Positions 8,244 to 16,074 of a stretch of DNA of 64,000 bases are shown one piece after another. The DNA lies in the NCBI GenBank assembly GCA_040752115.1, contig JBFMFB010000003.1, forward strand, positions 1 through 64,000, given 5' to 3'. The position numbers were made by a program, and so were the translations under genes. Below the pieces are notes generated by a model. It was given only the letters and a program-made list of their open reading frames with translations, was not told the origin of the DNA and searched no databases. The DNA is from JBFMFB01 sp040752115 (GTDB taxonomy: Bacteria; Pseudomonadota; Gammaproteobacteria; Burkholderiales; Sulfuricellaceae). Numbering within the stretch: the stretch's first letter is position 1; each line of letters opens with the position of its first letter.

Positions 8244-8584
8244 ATACGTGACAAGCTTTGGCCATAAATGACACGAATAAACACGAATAAGGACAGTGAA
8301 GTGCAACCGATTTACAGCACACCATCCAGGTGGGCACCGCCTCTTGAGTAACGTCACGATTATCCTGGAAAAAGCGATTAACCACGAATTTGCACGAATA
8401 AACCACGAATGTTCACGAATAATCAATGAATTAACCATTCCTGCCCGGCTCACCCGTTGGGTGAGGCGAAATTATGTTCTAACTATTTGTGTTCATTCGT
8501 TAAAATTCGTGTCATTCGTGGTTAGCTGCCGTTTTAAGGATTATTCGTGAACATTCGTGTCATTCGTGGCTAACGCCTTCTTCA
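8244..8584. repeat. CACGAAT element split by a second copy
   Basis: This 340-base gene-free stretch is an outer palindromic element. Its left part (about 8244-8363) matches the element at 41651-41805, including the core around TTTACAGCACACCATCCAGG. Its right part (8540 to about 8584) carries the other arm. A complete 176-bp element is inserted between them at 8364-8539. The outer ends lie at the DUF3301 start and at the stop codon of the Lon-like gene. Confidence 0.7.
8364..8539. mobile_element. 176-bp MITE-like element nested in another
   Basis: Begins CCTGGAAAAAGCG and ends CTGCCGTTTTAAGG, with imperfect terminal inverted repeats running into AACCACGAAT. It is flanked by the 5-bp direct repeat ATTAT at 8359-8363 and 8540-8544. 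Length and sequence match the copy at 25507-25682 nearly base for base. There is no open frame, so it would depend on a transposase elsewhere. The core contains a short perfect stem CTCACCC-GTT-GGGTGAG. Confidence 0.75.
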
Positions 8585-11014
8585 CCCGCCGGAATACCGG
8601 CCGCGGTGGCCCACCTTCTGCGGCGGATGTTCCGCTACATGGCAGGCTCGGCGGTAAGCGTGCAGGGTTTTTTGCGCCGCTCCCAGGACGCTGCCGTGCG
8701 GGTAATTGCCATGTTCGTCCGCCACACCGGCCGGCACGCCGGTTGCCAGTTCGATCGCTTCACTCACGTCCTCCACCGCATGGACATGAAACCGGCCTTC
8801 GCGCACTGCGGCGAGGACATGCCGTCCCAGCATCAGGTGGCGCAGATTGCGCCGCGGCACCAGTACGCCTTGGGCGCCATCCAGGCCGGCCGCCTCGCAC
8901 ACCCGGAAGAAGCCTTCGATCTTTTCGTTGATGCCGCCCACCGGCAGCACATCGCCGTGCTGATTCACCGCGCCGGTGACGGCGATGCCCTGCTTTACCG
9001 GCACCCCGGACAGGCTCGACAGCAAGGCGATGAGCTCGGCGCAGGAGGCCGAATCGCCCTCCACTCCGTGATACTCCTGCTCGAACACCAGCGAAGCATT
9101 GAGGCTGAGAGGCGCCACATGGCCGAACAGAGCGATCAGGTAGGTTTCCAGGATGAACACGCCTTTGTCGTGGTTGGGGCCGGACATTTCCACTTCCCGC
9201 TCGATGTTGAGCACCCCTTCCTTGCCGGGGAAAGTACGCGCCGAAACGCAGACCGGAAAGCCGAAGCGGTGGTCGCCCAGATCCACCTGGGTCAGCCCGT
9301 TGATTCTGCCCGCCTGCCCGCCGTGGACCGAGATCAGCAGCTCCCCTTCGGCGATGGATTCGTACAGCCGCTGATCGGGGTAGTTATGCCTCCACAAACG
9401 CGCCTGCAAGGCGGCTTCGACGTCCGCTGCCTCCACCGTGGACCCGAGGCGGGCGGTGCATACCGCTGCGCTTTCCGCCACCAACGCCTCGAGATGGGCG
9501 AAGATCGCGCTTTGCCGCCGCTGGTCGTCCGCCTCGCGGTGCATCTCCTCCAGCAGGCGCGCGACAGCGGCGGAGGAAAAATGGGGCAGGCCGAGGCGGC
9601 GGCTGGCGTGGGCGATAAAAATCGCGGTGGCGCGCCGGGTTTCTGCCGTGGCGGCAAAACTCTCGGCAAAATCCACCTTGACGCGAAAATGACGCACGAA
9701 TTCCGCGTCGATCTCCTGCAATTCGTAATACTCGTCACGCGAGCCAATCAGGACGATCTTGACCTCGACGTCTACGGCCTCCGGCAGAAGCGAAACCACT
9801 GCGCTGGGAGCATATTGCGTTCCCGGTTCCTCGATCTGGAGGCGGCCGCTGCGCAGGAAGCGCCGCAGCTTCTCCCACACCAGGGGGTCGGCCACCAGGT
9901 CCGGCAGGTGCAGCATGAGAAAGCCGCCGTGCGCCTGCAGCAGGCTGCCGGCGCGGATACGAGAAAAGTCCGTCACCAGCACGTCGTTTTCTACCTGATA
10001 TTCAATGCTGCCGAACAGGGCGCGAAAGGACGGGTTGTCCTCGACCAGCACGGGCGCCCCTTCCAGGCCGCCATTGTCCACCACCAGGTTGGCCCGGTAG
10101 CGGGCGAGCGCGCGGTTCAGATCTTCCCGTCCGACCTCGTCCTCGCCAGCCGCCGCGGCTTCGAACAGGGCCAGTCTATCGAGTACGTCTTCGGCTAAAC
10201 GCTCCAGATAGGCATTGAGCTTGACTGAATCCTTGATCTGCTGCTTCATGCCGCTGCGGACGCGCTGGATTTCGTGTTCCACCACCGGCTTGATGATTTT
10301 GCGCCGCAGCGCCGCCAGCGCCTCGTTCATCGCGCGCTCCCTCGGCCGCATCTTCTCCGTGAAGCGCGCGATTTCGCCGTGCAGCTCCAGCTCCGCCTGC
10401 TCGATCTGCGCCTTGCGCTCCTGAGGCAGGGTCACGACGACATCCTCGGTCATCGGCTGGCCGCTGTCGTCGAGCAGGGTGAACACCATGCGCCCGCTCT
10501 CGCGGTGCAAGGCAAAACGGCGCTTTTCGGCGAACGCCGCCAGTTCCAGATAGACTTTGCTCTCCTCCTCCTTGTAAGCCTTCTGGATACGCTCGCTTTC
10601 GAGCCTGAATTCGTCGCTTTCCAGGCGGCGCGGGATTTCGGCTTGCAGCATGCCGCAAAGCTCCGCCAGCAGCTGACGCAACACCCGCCCCTGCCCCGCC
10701 GGCAGCCGCAGTGCGACCGGGCGTTCCGGAGCGTCGAAGTTGTGGAGATAGCACAGATCCGGCGGCGCGGCACGCTTGGCAGCCTCCGCACGCATTGCCG
10801 CCTGTAGCAGCGAAGAGCGCCCGCTGCCGACCTCACCAAGCACGAACAGGTTGTAGCTGGGTTGATCCAGCGCGAGACCGAAAGCGGCCGCCTGTTCCGC
10901 ACGCTCCTGGCCGATCCACGGCAGCGGCTCGCGCATCAAATCAGAGGTGTCGGAAAAACCCAGCGTCTTCGGAGAGATCGTCAGGCAGAGCTGGTCAGAG
11001 GTTAAAGATGTCAT
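8582..11014 (-). CDS. Lon-like AAA protease
   Basis: An 810-residue Lon-family protein with the domain order of the proteobacterial LonB/YcbZ-like group: a P-loop region at about residues 55-75, a long helical insert, and a C-terminal Lon protease domain. The Ser-Lys dyad is visible as GDSAS (near residue 680) and GGINEKIEGF (near residue 730). The P-loop reads GEVGSGRSS, with arginine where canonical Walker A has lysine, so ATP hydrolysis may be weak or absent; related proteins also have degenerate ATPase sites. The stop codon lies at the end of a CACGAAT-type element. Confidence 0.85.
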   Translation of the reverse strand: MTSLTSDQLCLTISPKTLGFSDTSDLMREPLPWIGQERAEQAAAFGLALDQPSYNLFVLGEVGSGRSSLLQAAMRAEAAKRAAPPDLCYLHNFDAPERPVALRLPAGQGRVLRQLLAELCGMLQAEIPRRLESDEFRLESERIQKAYKEEESKVYLELAAFAEKRRFALHRESGRMVFTLLDDSGQPMTEDVVVTLPQERKAQIEQAELELHGEIARFTEKMRPRERAMNEALAALRRKIIKPVVEHEIQRVRSGMKQQIKDSVKLNAYLERLAEDVLDRLALFEAAAAGEDEVGREDLNRALARYRANLVVDNGGLEGAPVLVEDNPSFRALFGSIEYQVENDVLVTDFSRIRAGSLLQAHGGFLMLHLPDLVADPLVWEKLRRFLRSGRLQIEEPGTQYAPSAVVSLLPEAVDVEVKIVLIGSRDEYYELQEIDAEFVRHFRVKVDFAESFAATAETRRATAIFIAHASRRLGLPHFSSAAVARLLEEMHREADDQRRQSAIFAHLEALVAESAAVCTARLGSTVEAADVEAALQARLWRHNYPDQRLYESIAEGELLISVHGGQAGRINGLTQVDLGDHRFGFPVCVSARTFPGKEGVLNIEREVEMSGPNHDKGVFILETYLIALFGHVAPLSLNASLVFEQEYHGVEGDSASCAELIALLSSLSGVPVKQGIAVTGAVNQHGDVLPVGGINEKIEGFFRVCEAAGLDGAQGVLVPRRNLRHLMLGRHVLAAVREGRFHVHAVEDVSEAIELATGVPAGVADEHGNYPHGSVLGAAQKTLHAYRRACHVAEHPPQKVGHRGRYSGG

Positions 11015-11039
11015 GAGCTTGTGGATTCCGGGGGAAAAA

Positions 11040-11170
11040 TCGGTTTAGCCACGAATGACACGAATGAACGCGAATAAAAGCAAAAGAACACCATCAACTG
11101 ACTGCTCACTCACAGCGGCATAACCTTTGGTAATTTCATGATTATTCGTGTTCATTCGTGGTTAACGCCT
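11040..11170. repeat. CACGAAT-family palindromic element
   Basis: Left arm TTTAGCCACGAATGACACGAAT from 11044 and right arm ATTCGTGTTCATTCGTGG to about 11161, continuing through GTTAACGCC, surround a unique core. The right arm overlaps the 3' end of the RlmK-like gene and encodes its last residues. GGATT to the left and TGATT to the right may be a decayed target duplication, but this is uncertain. Confidence 0.68.
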
Positions 11171-12131
11171 TTTCTTGATTTTCAACGCCTGGCGCAATGA
11201 GCCAGCAGCGGTGAATTTTCTTGTTGCGGAAATCCTCCGGCACGGTCCGCCCGGAAATTTCCTCCAGCCGGCAGGTTCCCAGCGCCGCCTCGTCCAGCCG
11301 GAAGCTGCGCAGATTGGTGGAGAAGAACAGTTCGCCCCCGGCTGAAAGCAGGCGCAGACACTGACTGATGAGGCGCGGGTGATCGCGCTGCACGTCCAGC
11401 ACCCCGCTCATTTTCTTGGAGTTGGAAAACGACGGCGGGTCCATCACGATCAGGTCGAACCGCTCTCCCGCCGCCACCGCTTTTTCCAGCCAGGCGAACA
11501 CATCGTCGCGCACCAGCCGGTGCCGTTCGGGATCCATGCCGTTCAGCTCAAAATTGCGCCGCGCCCAATCCTGGTAAGTGTTGGACATGTCCACCGTCAC
11601 CGAGCTTGCGGCCCCGCCCGCCGCGGCGTACACGGTAAAGCTGCCGGTATAGGCAAACAGATTGAGAAAGCGCTTGCCCGCCGCGCGTTCCTCGACCATG
11701 CGCCGGGTATTGCGGTGGTCGAGAAACAGGCCGGTATCCAGGTATTCCTCCAGGTTGACGATGAAGCGGTGGCCACCTTCGCTCACCACGAAATCCTCGC
11801 CCGAAGCGCCAGTCTTTTCGTACTGCGCCGTGCCGCGCTGACGCGCCCGGATCTTGAAGGCAATTGCCTCCGGCGGCAGTTCCAACACCTCGCTCGCCAC
11901 AGCCCTGATGCCCTCCACCCAGCGGGCATGTTCTTCGTCGGTTGCCTGCCAGCCGGTATCGAACTCCTGCAGGTGTGCCCTGCGCTCATAGACATCCACC
12001 GCCAGCGGAAACTCGGGAATGTCGCGATCGTAGACGCGGTAGCAGGAGATGCCCCGGCGCTTCGCCCATTTGCCCCAGTGGCGGGCGCTCTTGCGTAGGC
12101 GGTTGGCAAACGCGGAGAAATCGGTGCTCAT
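11142..12131 (-). CDS. RlmK-like 23S rRNA methyltransferase
   Basis: Class I SAM-dependent methyltransferase of 329 residues resembling the C-terminal (RlmK, m7G2069) half of E. coli RlmKL. The N-terminal part has the KWAKRRGISCYRVYDRDIPEFP segment. The SAM-binding motif is FLNLFAYTGSFTVYAA near residue 155 and the catalytic DPPSFSNSKKM is near residue 232. It lacks the RlmL and THUMP portions, so it is a stand-alone enzyme. Its final residues (KALTTNEHE) and stop codon come from a CACGAAT-type element, so its natural C-terminus appears replaced. Confidence 0.85.
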   Translation of the reverse strand: MSTDFSAFANRLRKSARHWGKWAKRRGISCYRVYDRDIPEFPLAVDVYERRAHLQEFDTGWQATDEEHARWVEGIRAVASEVLELPPEAIAFKIRARQRGTAQYEKTGASGEDFVVSEGGHRFIVNLEEYLDTGLFLDHRNTRRMVEERAAGKRFLNLFAYTGSFTVYAAAGGAASSVTVDMSNTYQDWARRNFELNGMDPERHRLVRDDVFAWLEKAVAAGERFDLIVMDPPSFSNSKKMSGVLDVQRDHPRLISQCLRLLSAGGELFFSTNLRSFRLDEAALGTCRLEEISGRTVPEDFRNKKIHRCWLIAPGVENQEKALTTNEHE

Positions 12132-12165
12132 AACCGCGCCATGGTACCCGAAAACGCGCGCGGCT

Positions 12166-13059
12166 TCATGCCCGCCGGCCGGGGCGCTTCACCATGACCA
12201 GTCCGACCGCAGCAAGAATCACTGCCATCGCCGCCCCCTCGACCGGGGTGAAGCGCTCGCCTCCCAGCGCCGCTCCCAATACGACGGCGATCACCGGGTT
12301 GACATAGGCATAGGAAGTGGCGACGGCGGGGCGGACCGTTTGCAGCAGATAGAGGTAGGAACTGAACGCGACGAACGAGCCGAACACCACCAGATAGCCC
12401 CAGGCCAGCACCGCCTTGACCGAAGGCGCGGCGGTCATCTCCTCGCCCAGCATCAGACTGGCAGCCATCAAGAGCGCGCCGCCGCCCAGCATTTGCGCGG
12501 CACTGCCCATCAGCCCGGGAGGAAGCGACAGCCCCCGGCTCCACACCGAACCGAATGCCCAGCTCAAGGTGGAAAACAGCAGCACCGCCGCCCCCGCGGC
12601 GCTGGTCTGCATGTTGGCCCCCAGGCTCAAGAGCGCAACTCCCGCAAACCCCAGCACGATGCCCGCCCATTCCTGCCGGTCGGGCCAGTGCCGTTCCCGC
12701 CATCCGGCGAACAACACCGTCCACAGCGGCACCGTCGCCACCGCCAATGCGGCGACACCTGAAGCAACCCATTGTTCGGCATACGCCACGCCGCCGTTGC
12801 CGCCCAGCAGCAGAAATCCGCCGACCATGATCGATCCGGCCCACTCGCCCCGCCCGGGCGCGGCTGCCCCGCGCAGGCGTAGGAACACATAGAGCATGCC
12901 GCCTGCGAGCAGGAAGCGCGTGCCCGCCATCATGAACGGCGGGAAGCCCTCGATGGCGAAGCGCATGGCGAGATAGGTGGATCCCCAGATGAGGTAAAGC
13001 GCGGCGAGTGCGGCTGCAACCGCCAGCCGCCGGCGTCCGGCCTGGCTCAGCCGCAGCAT
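12166..13059 (-). CDS. EamA-family (YedA-like) membrane transporter
   Basis: Drug/metabolite transporter with ten hydrophobic helices in two EamA repeats, about 297 residues. It opens with LYLIWGSTYLAMRFAIEGFPP, typical of the YedA branch, and ends with TSYAYVNPVIAVVLGAALGGERFTP. The substrate is unknown; amino-acid or metabolite export is usual for the family. The start is uncertain: ATG 13059 and ATG 13086 both lie inside the end of ychJ, which argues for translational coupling. It is the last gene of the rmuC-mtfA-ychJ run. Confidence 0.82.
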   Translation of the reverse strand: MLRLSQAGRRRLAVAAALAALYLIWGSTYLAMRFAIEGFPPFMMAGTRFLLAGGMLYVFLRLRGAAAPGRGEWAGSIMVGGFLLLGGNGGVAYAEQWVASGVAALAVATVPLWTVLFAGWRERHWPDRQEWAGIVLGFAGVALLSLGANMQTSAAGAAVLLFSTLSWAFGSVWSRGLSLPPGLMGSAAQMLGGGALLMAASLMLGEEMTAAPSVKAVLAWGYLVVFGSFVAFSSYLYLLQTVRPAVATSYAYVNPVIAVVLGAALGGERFTPVEGAAMAVILAAVGLVMVKRPGRRA

Positions 13060-13523
13060 TTCTTGTATTTCTTGCCGCTGCCGCATGGGCAGGGGTCGTT
13101 GCGGCCGGCCTTCGGCGCTTTGGCAGCCGGCCGCGCGGAATCGGGGAAGGCGCCGTCGAGATAGAGCCAGGCACCGTCTCTCCGCACGAAGCGGCTGATC
13201 TCATGCAGCCGCCCTTCCGTTTCTCCGAGGCGGTAACGGGCCACGAACTCGACACTGCCTTCGCAATCGTCTTCGCCGCCCGCATCCGCGGACAACACCT
13301 CCAAGCCGAGCCACTCGATCGCTTCGGCTTCCGCCGCGTCTTTTTCCGCAGGTCGGGTTTCCGGGGCATGGGTCTGGTCGAGATACCCCCAATCCCCCCG
13401 GAAAAAGGCGGTATAACGGGAGCGCATCAGCGCTTCCGCCGTCGGCGCCGGGCGGCTGCCGCTCAAATGGACGCCGCAGCAGATATCGAACGGATCGCCC
13501 GATCCGCAGGGGCATTGCGTCAT
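13047..13523 (-). CDS. YchJ family protein with two SEC-C motifs
   Basis: 158 residues with a cysteine-rich SEC-C motif at each end: CPCGSGDPFDICCG at about residues 4-17 and CPCGSGKKYKKCCG at the C-terminus. The centre is the NTF2-like UPF0225 domain (RSRYTAFFRGDWGYL). SEC-C motifs bind zinc. The cellular role is unknown. The ATG overlaps the mtfA stop codon by four bases, and the 3' end overlaps the EamA gene start, so the genes are tightly coupled. Confidence 0.85.
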   Translation of the reverse strand: MTQCPCGSGDPFDICCGVHLSGSRPAPTAEALMRSRYTAFFRGDWGYLDQTHAPETRPAEKDAAEAEAIEWLGLEVLSADAGGEDDCEGSVEFVARYRLGETEGRLHEISRFVRRDGAWLYLDGAFPDSARPAAKAPKAGRNDPCPCGSGKKYKKCCG

Positions 13524-14311
13524 TCGTTTTCCTCCCGCCGCCTGCCTTCCCGCGCCAGCCGCAGCGCCGGATCTTGGCGGTAGAACGCCGCCAGCTGCGC
13601 ATAGACGTCGGAGTAACAATCTCTCAACACGTGCGGTATCTCGAAAAACGCCTCGCTCAGCACGGCGAAGAACTCTGCCGGATGCTCGGCGGCATAGGGG
13701 TCGATCGCAGTCTCCGCGCCCGCGTCCACCTGCGCCTGGAAGTCCTCGTAGGCCTCGGTGAATGCGCGCGTCCAGTCCCGGACGCGCATCTCCCGGTGCA
13801 GCGGCGGAAAACCGTCGGCCGGGCCGTTTCGCATGTCCAGCTTGTGCGCCATTTCGTGGATCACCACGTTGATGCCGTCGGCCGCACCCGAGCGGCAGGC
13901 ATCCTCCCAGGAAAGAATGACCGGGCCTTGCGGCCAGGCCTCCCCCATCAAGGGGTAGCGGCTCGCATGCACCACCCCGGCCTCGTCCGTGTATTCGTGG
14001 AGCGGCACGAACTCGGCGGGATAGACGATCACTTCCTCCCAACCGTCGTACCAATCCAGCCCCAGATTCAGGATCGGCACGCAGGCCTGGGCGGCGATCA
14101 GCAGGCGCATTTCCTCGTCCAGCACCAGCCCGGCGGCCGACGAGACATTCTTGGCATGGAGGAACAGGATGGCGAGATCGCGCAGCCGCCCCGACTCCGC
14201 CGGCGAGAGGACGCCCAGCAGCGGTAGATCGGCGCACACCCGCCGCCACGCGCCTTCCGGGAGAACTGCGCGGCTCAGTATGCGGCGGCGGCGAAAACGC
14301 TCGAAAAACAT
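13520..14311 (-). CDS. mtfA: MtfA-like zinc-dependent peptidase
   Basis: 263 residues of the M90 family. The zinc-binding HEMAHKLD (HExxH) motif is near residue 150, and a downstream EHPAEFFAVLSEAFFE segment carries the third ligand glutamate. In E. coli MtfA binds the glucose repressor Mlc and has aminopeptidase activity. No Mlc gene is visible here, although glk lies 10 kb away. It starts 16 bases after the rmuC stop and overlaps ychJ by four bases. Confidence 0.88.
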   Translation of the reverse strand: MFFERFRRRRILSRAVLPEGAWRRVCADLPLLGVLSPAESGRLRDLAILFLHAKNVSSAAGLVLDEEMRLLIAAQACVPILNLGLDWYDGWEEVIVYPAEFVPLHEYTDEAGVVHASRYPLMGEAWPQGPVILSWEDACRSGAADGINVVIHEMAHKLDMRNGPADGFPPLHREMRVRDWTRAFTEAYEDFQAQVDAGAETAIDPYAAEHPAEFFAVLSEAFFEIPHVLRDCYSDVYAQLAAFYRQDPALRLAREGRRREENE

Positions 14312-14327
14312 TGCCTGCGCCGGCCCG

Positions 14328-15734
14328 TCATTCGCGCCCGTCCTCCAGCGCCAGCACTTCCGCCGCCCCCTGCTCGGGATGCTCCAGCTCCACCGCCTCG
14401 ATCTGCGCGAAGCGCTGGGAGATCTTGCGGCTGCTGATCTGGACCTTTTCCGCGTCCTCGTGCGCCTGGCGGATGTGGGTGGCGAGCTTCTGCATGCGCT
14501 CGTCGAACAGGTGGAAATCCTTTGCCAACTTGGCCAGCGCGTCCTTGATAATGTGTACCTGGCGGCGCGTTTCCACGTCCTTGATGACGGCGCGGGCGGT
14601 GTTGAGGATGGCCATCATGGTGGTCGGCGAGACGATCCACACCCGCCGCTGCATGGCGTAATCCACGATGTCGCCGTGGTAGCCGTGGATTTCGGCGAAC
14701 ACGGCCTCCGCCGGCACGAACATCACGGCACCGTCGGAAGTTTCGTTGGCAATGATGTACTTGGCCGCGATATCGTCCACATGCTTCTTCACGTCGGCCT
14801 TGAACTGCTTCTGGGCGGCGGCGCGCTCCGCTTCGCCGGCGTCCGGGGCGAACATGCGGTGGTAGTTTTCCAGCGGGAACTTGGAATCCACCGCGACATT
14901 GCCGGTCGGCTCGGGCAGCTTGAGCAGGCAATCCACGCGCGCGCCGGTGGAAAGAGTGGCCTGCATCTCGTAAGCGCCCTGCGGCAGGACGTTGCTGACC
15001 AGCGCCTCCAGCTGCACTTCGCCGAACGCCCCGCGCGAGCGCTTGTCGCCCAGCAGCTCCTGCAGGCTAACGACGTTGGTGGTAAGGCCGTCGATCTTCT
15101 TCTGCGCCTCGTCGATGGTCGCCAGCCGCGCCATGACGTTGGCGAAGGTTTCGTTGGTCTTCTTGAAACCCTCGTCCAGGCGCTCGGTCACCTTGCCGCT
15201 GATCAGCTCCAGGCGGCCGTCAACCGTCATGGTCAGGGCTTCGATGGACTGGGTGAGCTGCTGGGTGCTGTTACGCATCGTGGTCTGGATCAGCTCCTGC
15301 TCCGCCCGGCCCTGCTCCGCCAGGGTCTGCATAGTCTTCTCCAGAATATCCGCGCGCAGTGCGTCCATCCGCCCCTGCAGCGAAACGGCAAGCTCCGACA
15401 GCTCCCTCACCATCGCCTCGCGCGTCTGCGCCAGGCTCTCGCTCTGCGCCATTTGCAGCGCCTGCATGGCGTCGCGGGTGTGCTTCAGCTCCTGCCCGAC
15501 GATCTCGCGCAGCCGGTCGGAATTCTCCGTCAGCGACTGCGCCAGCCGATCGCCCTGCCGGGTCAGGCCGTCATGGAGGTCGGTCAGCATGGCGCGGTGC
15601 TTTTCTTCCATGAGCTGCGCCAGCAGTTCGGGCAGCAGCCGCAGCTCACGGGTCATCCCGCCCAGCCGTAGCCCCAGCCAGAGGGCGGCAAACAGAATGA
15701 ACAGCACCAGAATGCCGATCAGAATTTCAAGCAT
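14328..15734 (-). CDS. rmuC: DNA recombination protein RmuC
   Basis: 468 residues with one N-terminal transmembrane helix (MLEILIGILVLFILFAALWL), a long coiled coil rich in E, Q, L and R to about residue 190, then the RmuC nuclease-like core (GAFGEVQLEALVSNVLPQGAYE, VDSKFPLENYHRM, ADGAVMFVPAEAVFAE-like segment). The family limits inversions at short inverted repeats, which fits a genome full of palindromic elements, but that link is speculative. It heads the rmuC-mtfA-ychJ-eamA run. The TATACT on the minus strand at about 15770 could be its -10 box. Confidence 0.9.
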   Translation of the reverse strand: MLEILIGILVLFILFAALWLGLRLGGMTRELRLLPELLAQLMEEKHRAMLTDLHDGLTRQGDRLAQSLTENSDRLREIVGQELKHTRDAMQALQMAQSESLAQTREAMVRELSELAVSLQGRMDALRADILEKTMQTLAEQGRAEQELIQTTMRNSTQQLTQSIEALTMTVDGRLELISGKVTERLDEGFKKTNETFANVMARLATIDEAQKKIDGLTTNVVSLQELLGDKRSRGAFGEVQLEALVSNVLPQGAYEMQATLSTGARVDCLLKLPEPTGNVAVDSKFPLENYHRMFAPDAGEAERAAAQKQFKADVKKHVDDIAAKYIIANETSDGAVMFVPAEAVFAEIHGYHGDIVDYAMQRRVWIVSPTTMMAILNTARAVIKDVETRRQVHIIKDALAKLAKDFHLFDERMQKLATHIRQAHEDAEKVQISSRKISQRFAQIEAVELEHPEQGAAEVLALEDGRE

Positions 15735-16073
15735 GGGAATTTCATCGAATTACATAAGGAATGTGCAGTATAGCGCATCGCGGAAACTGACGTGTGGGGC
15801 TTCGGAGAACGGCGCGGGCTTGCAAAAACGGGCGGGAGCAAAAAAGTCTCCGTTGCCGGACGGGAGCCGTCAGCGTTCCGTGGTGCTTGATGCCGCCCTT
15901 CGATGGCGATATGCTACCGCCTCCGGGCCTGCGCCCAGTCGCAATATTCAGGGAGAGGATATGCCGAACCACGCCTGCCGCATTGCGCACCTTGGCACAT
16001 GCGCGGCTGCCGCCGCAACGTTGCCCGGAAGCCACGAATGCCGCTTTTCGCTGCAATTCGCGAAGAATTTCTG
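15735..16073. other. Gap between rmuC and the binding-protein gene
   Basis: About 340 bases separate the divergent rmuC and binding-protein genes. The only structure I can support is a short open frame at 15961-16074 with an excellent ribosome-binding site. The rest shows no tandem repeat, hairpin with a T-tract or recognisable operator. Confidence 0.4.
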
Positions 16074-16074
16074 A
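15961..16074 (+). CDS. Possible 37-residue upstream ORF
   Basis: Starts ATGCCGAACC right after GGGAGAGGAT, the strongest Shine-Dalgarno-like stretch in this region. It stops at a TGA whose A is also the first base of the next gene's ATG (TGATG). The predicted peptide has three cysteines and no recognisable domain. It could couple translation into the binding-protein gene, or it could mark an old start now displaced by a frameshift. Coding status is uncertain. Confidence 0.35.
   Translation: MPNHACRIAHLGTCAAAAATLPGSHECRFSLQFAKNF

Noticed and set aside
8244..8584. CRISPR array suspected from repeated CACGAAT strings
   Set aside because: Units are 7-10 bases, unevenly spaced and arranged as inverted arms; there are no spacers of constant length and no cas genes.
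8606..10198. 530-codon open frame antisense to the Lon-like gene
   Set aside because: Same reason: composition shadow of a well-supported gene.
16031..16040. Single CCACGAATG string upstream of the binding-protein gene as another family element
   Set aside because: It is isolated, with no second arm or further CACGAAT units nearby.
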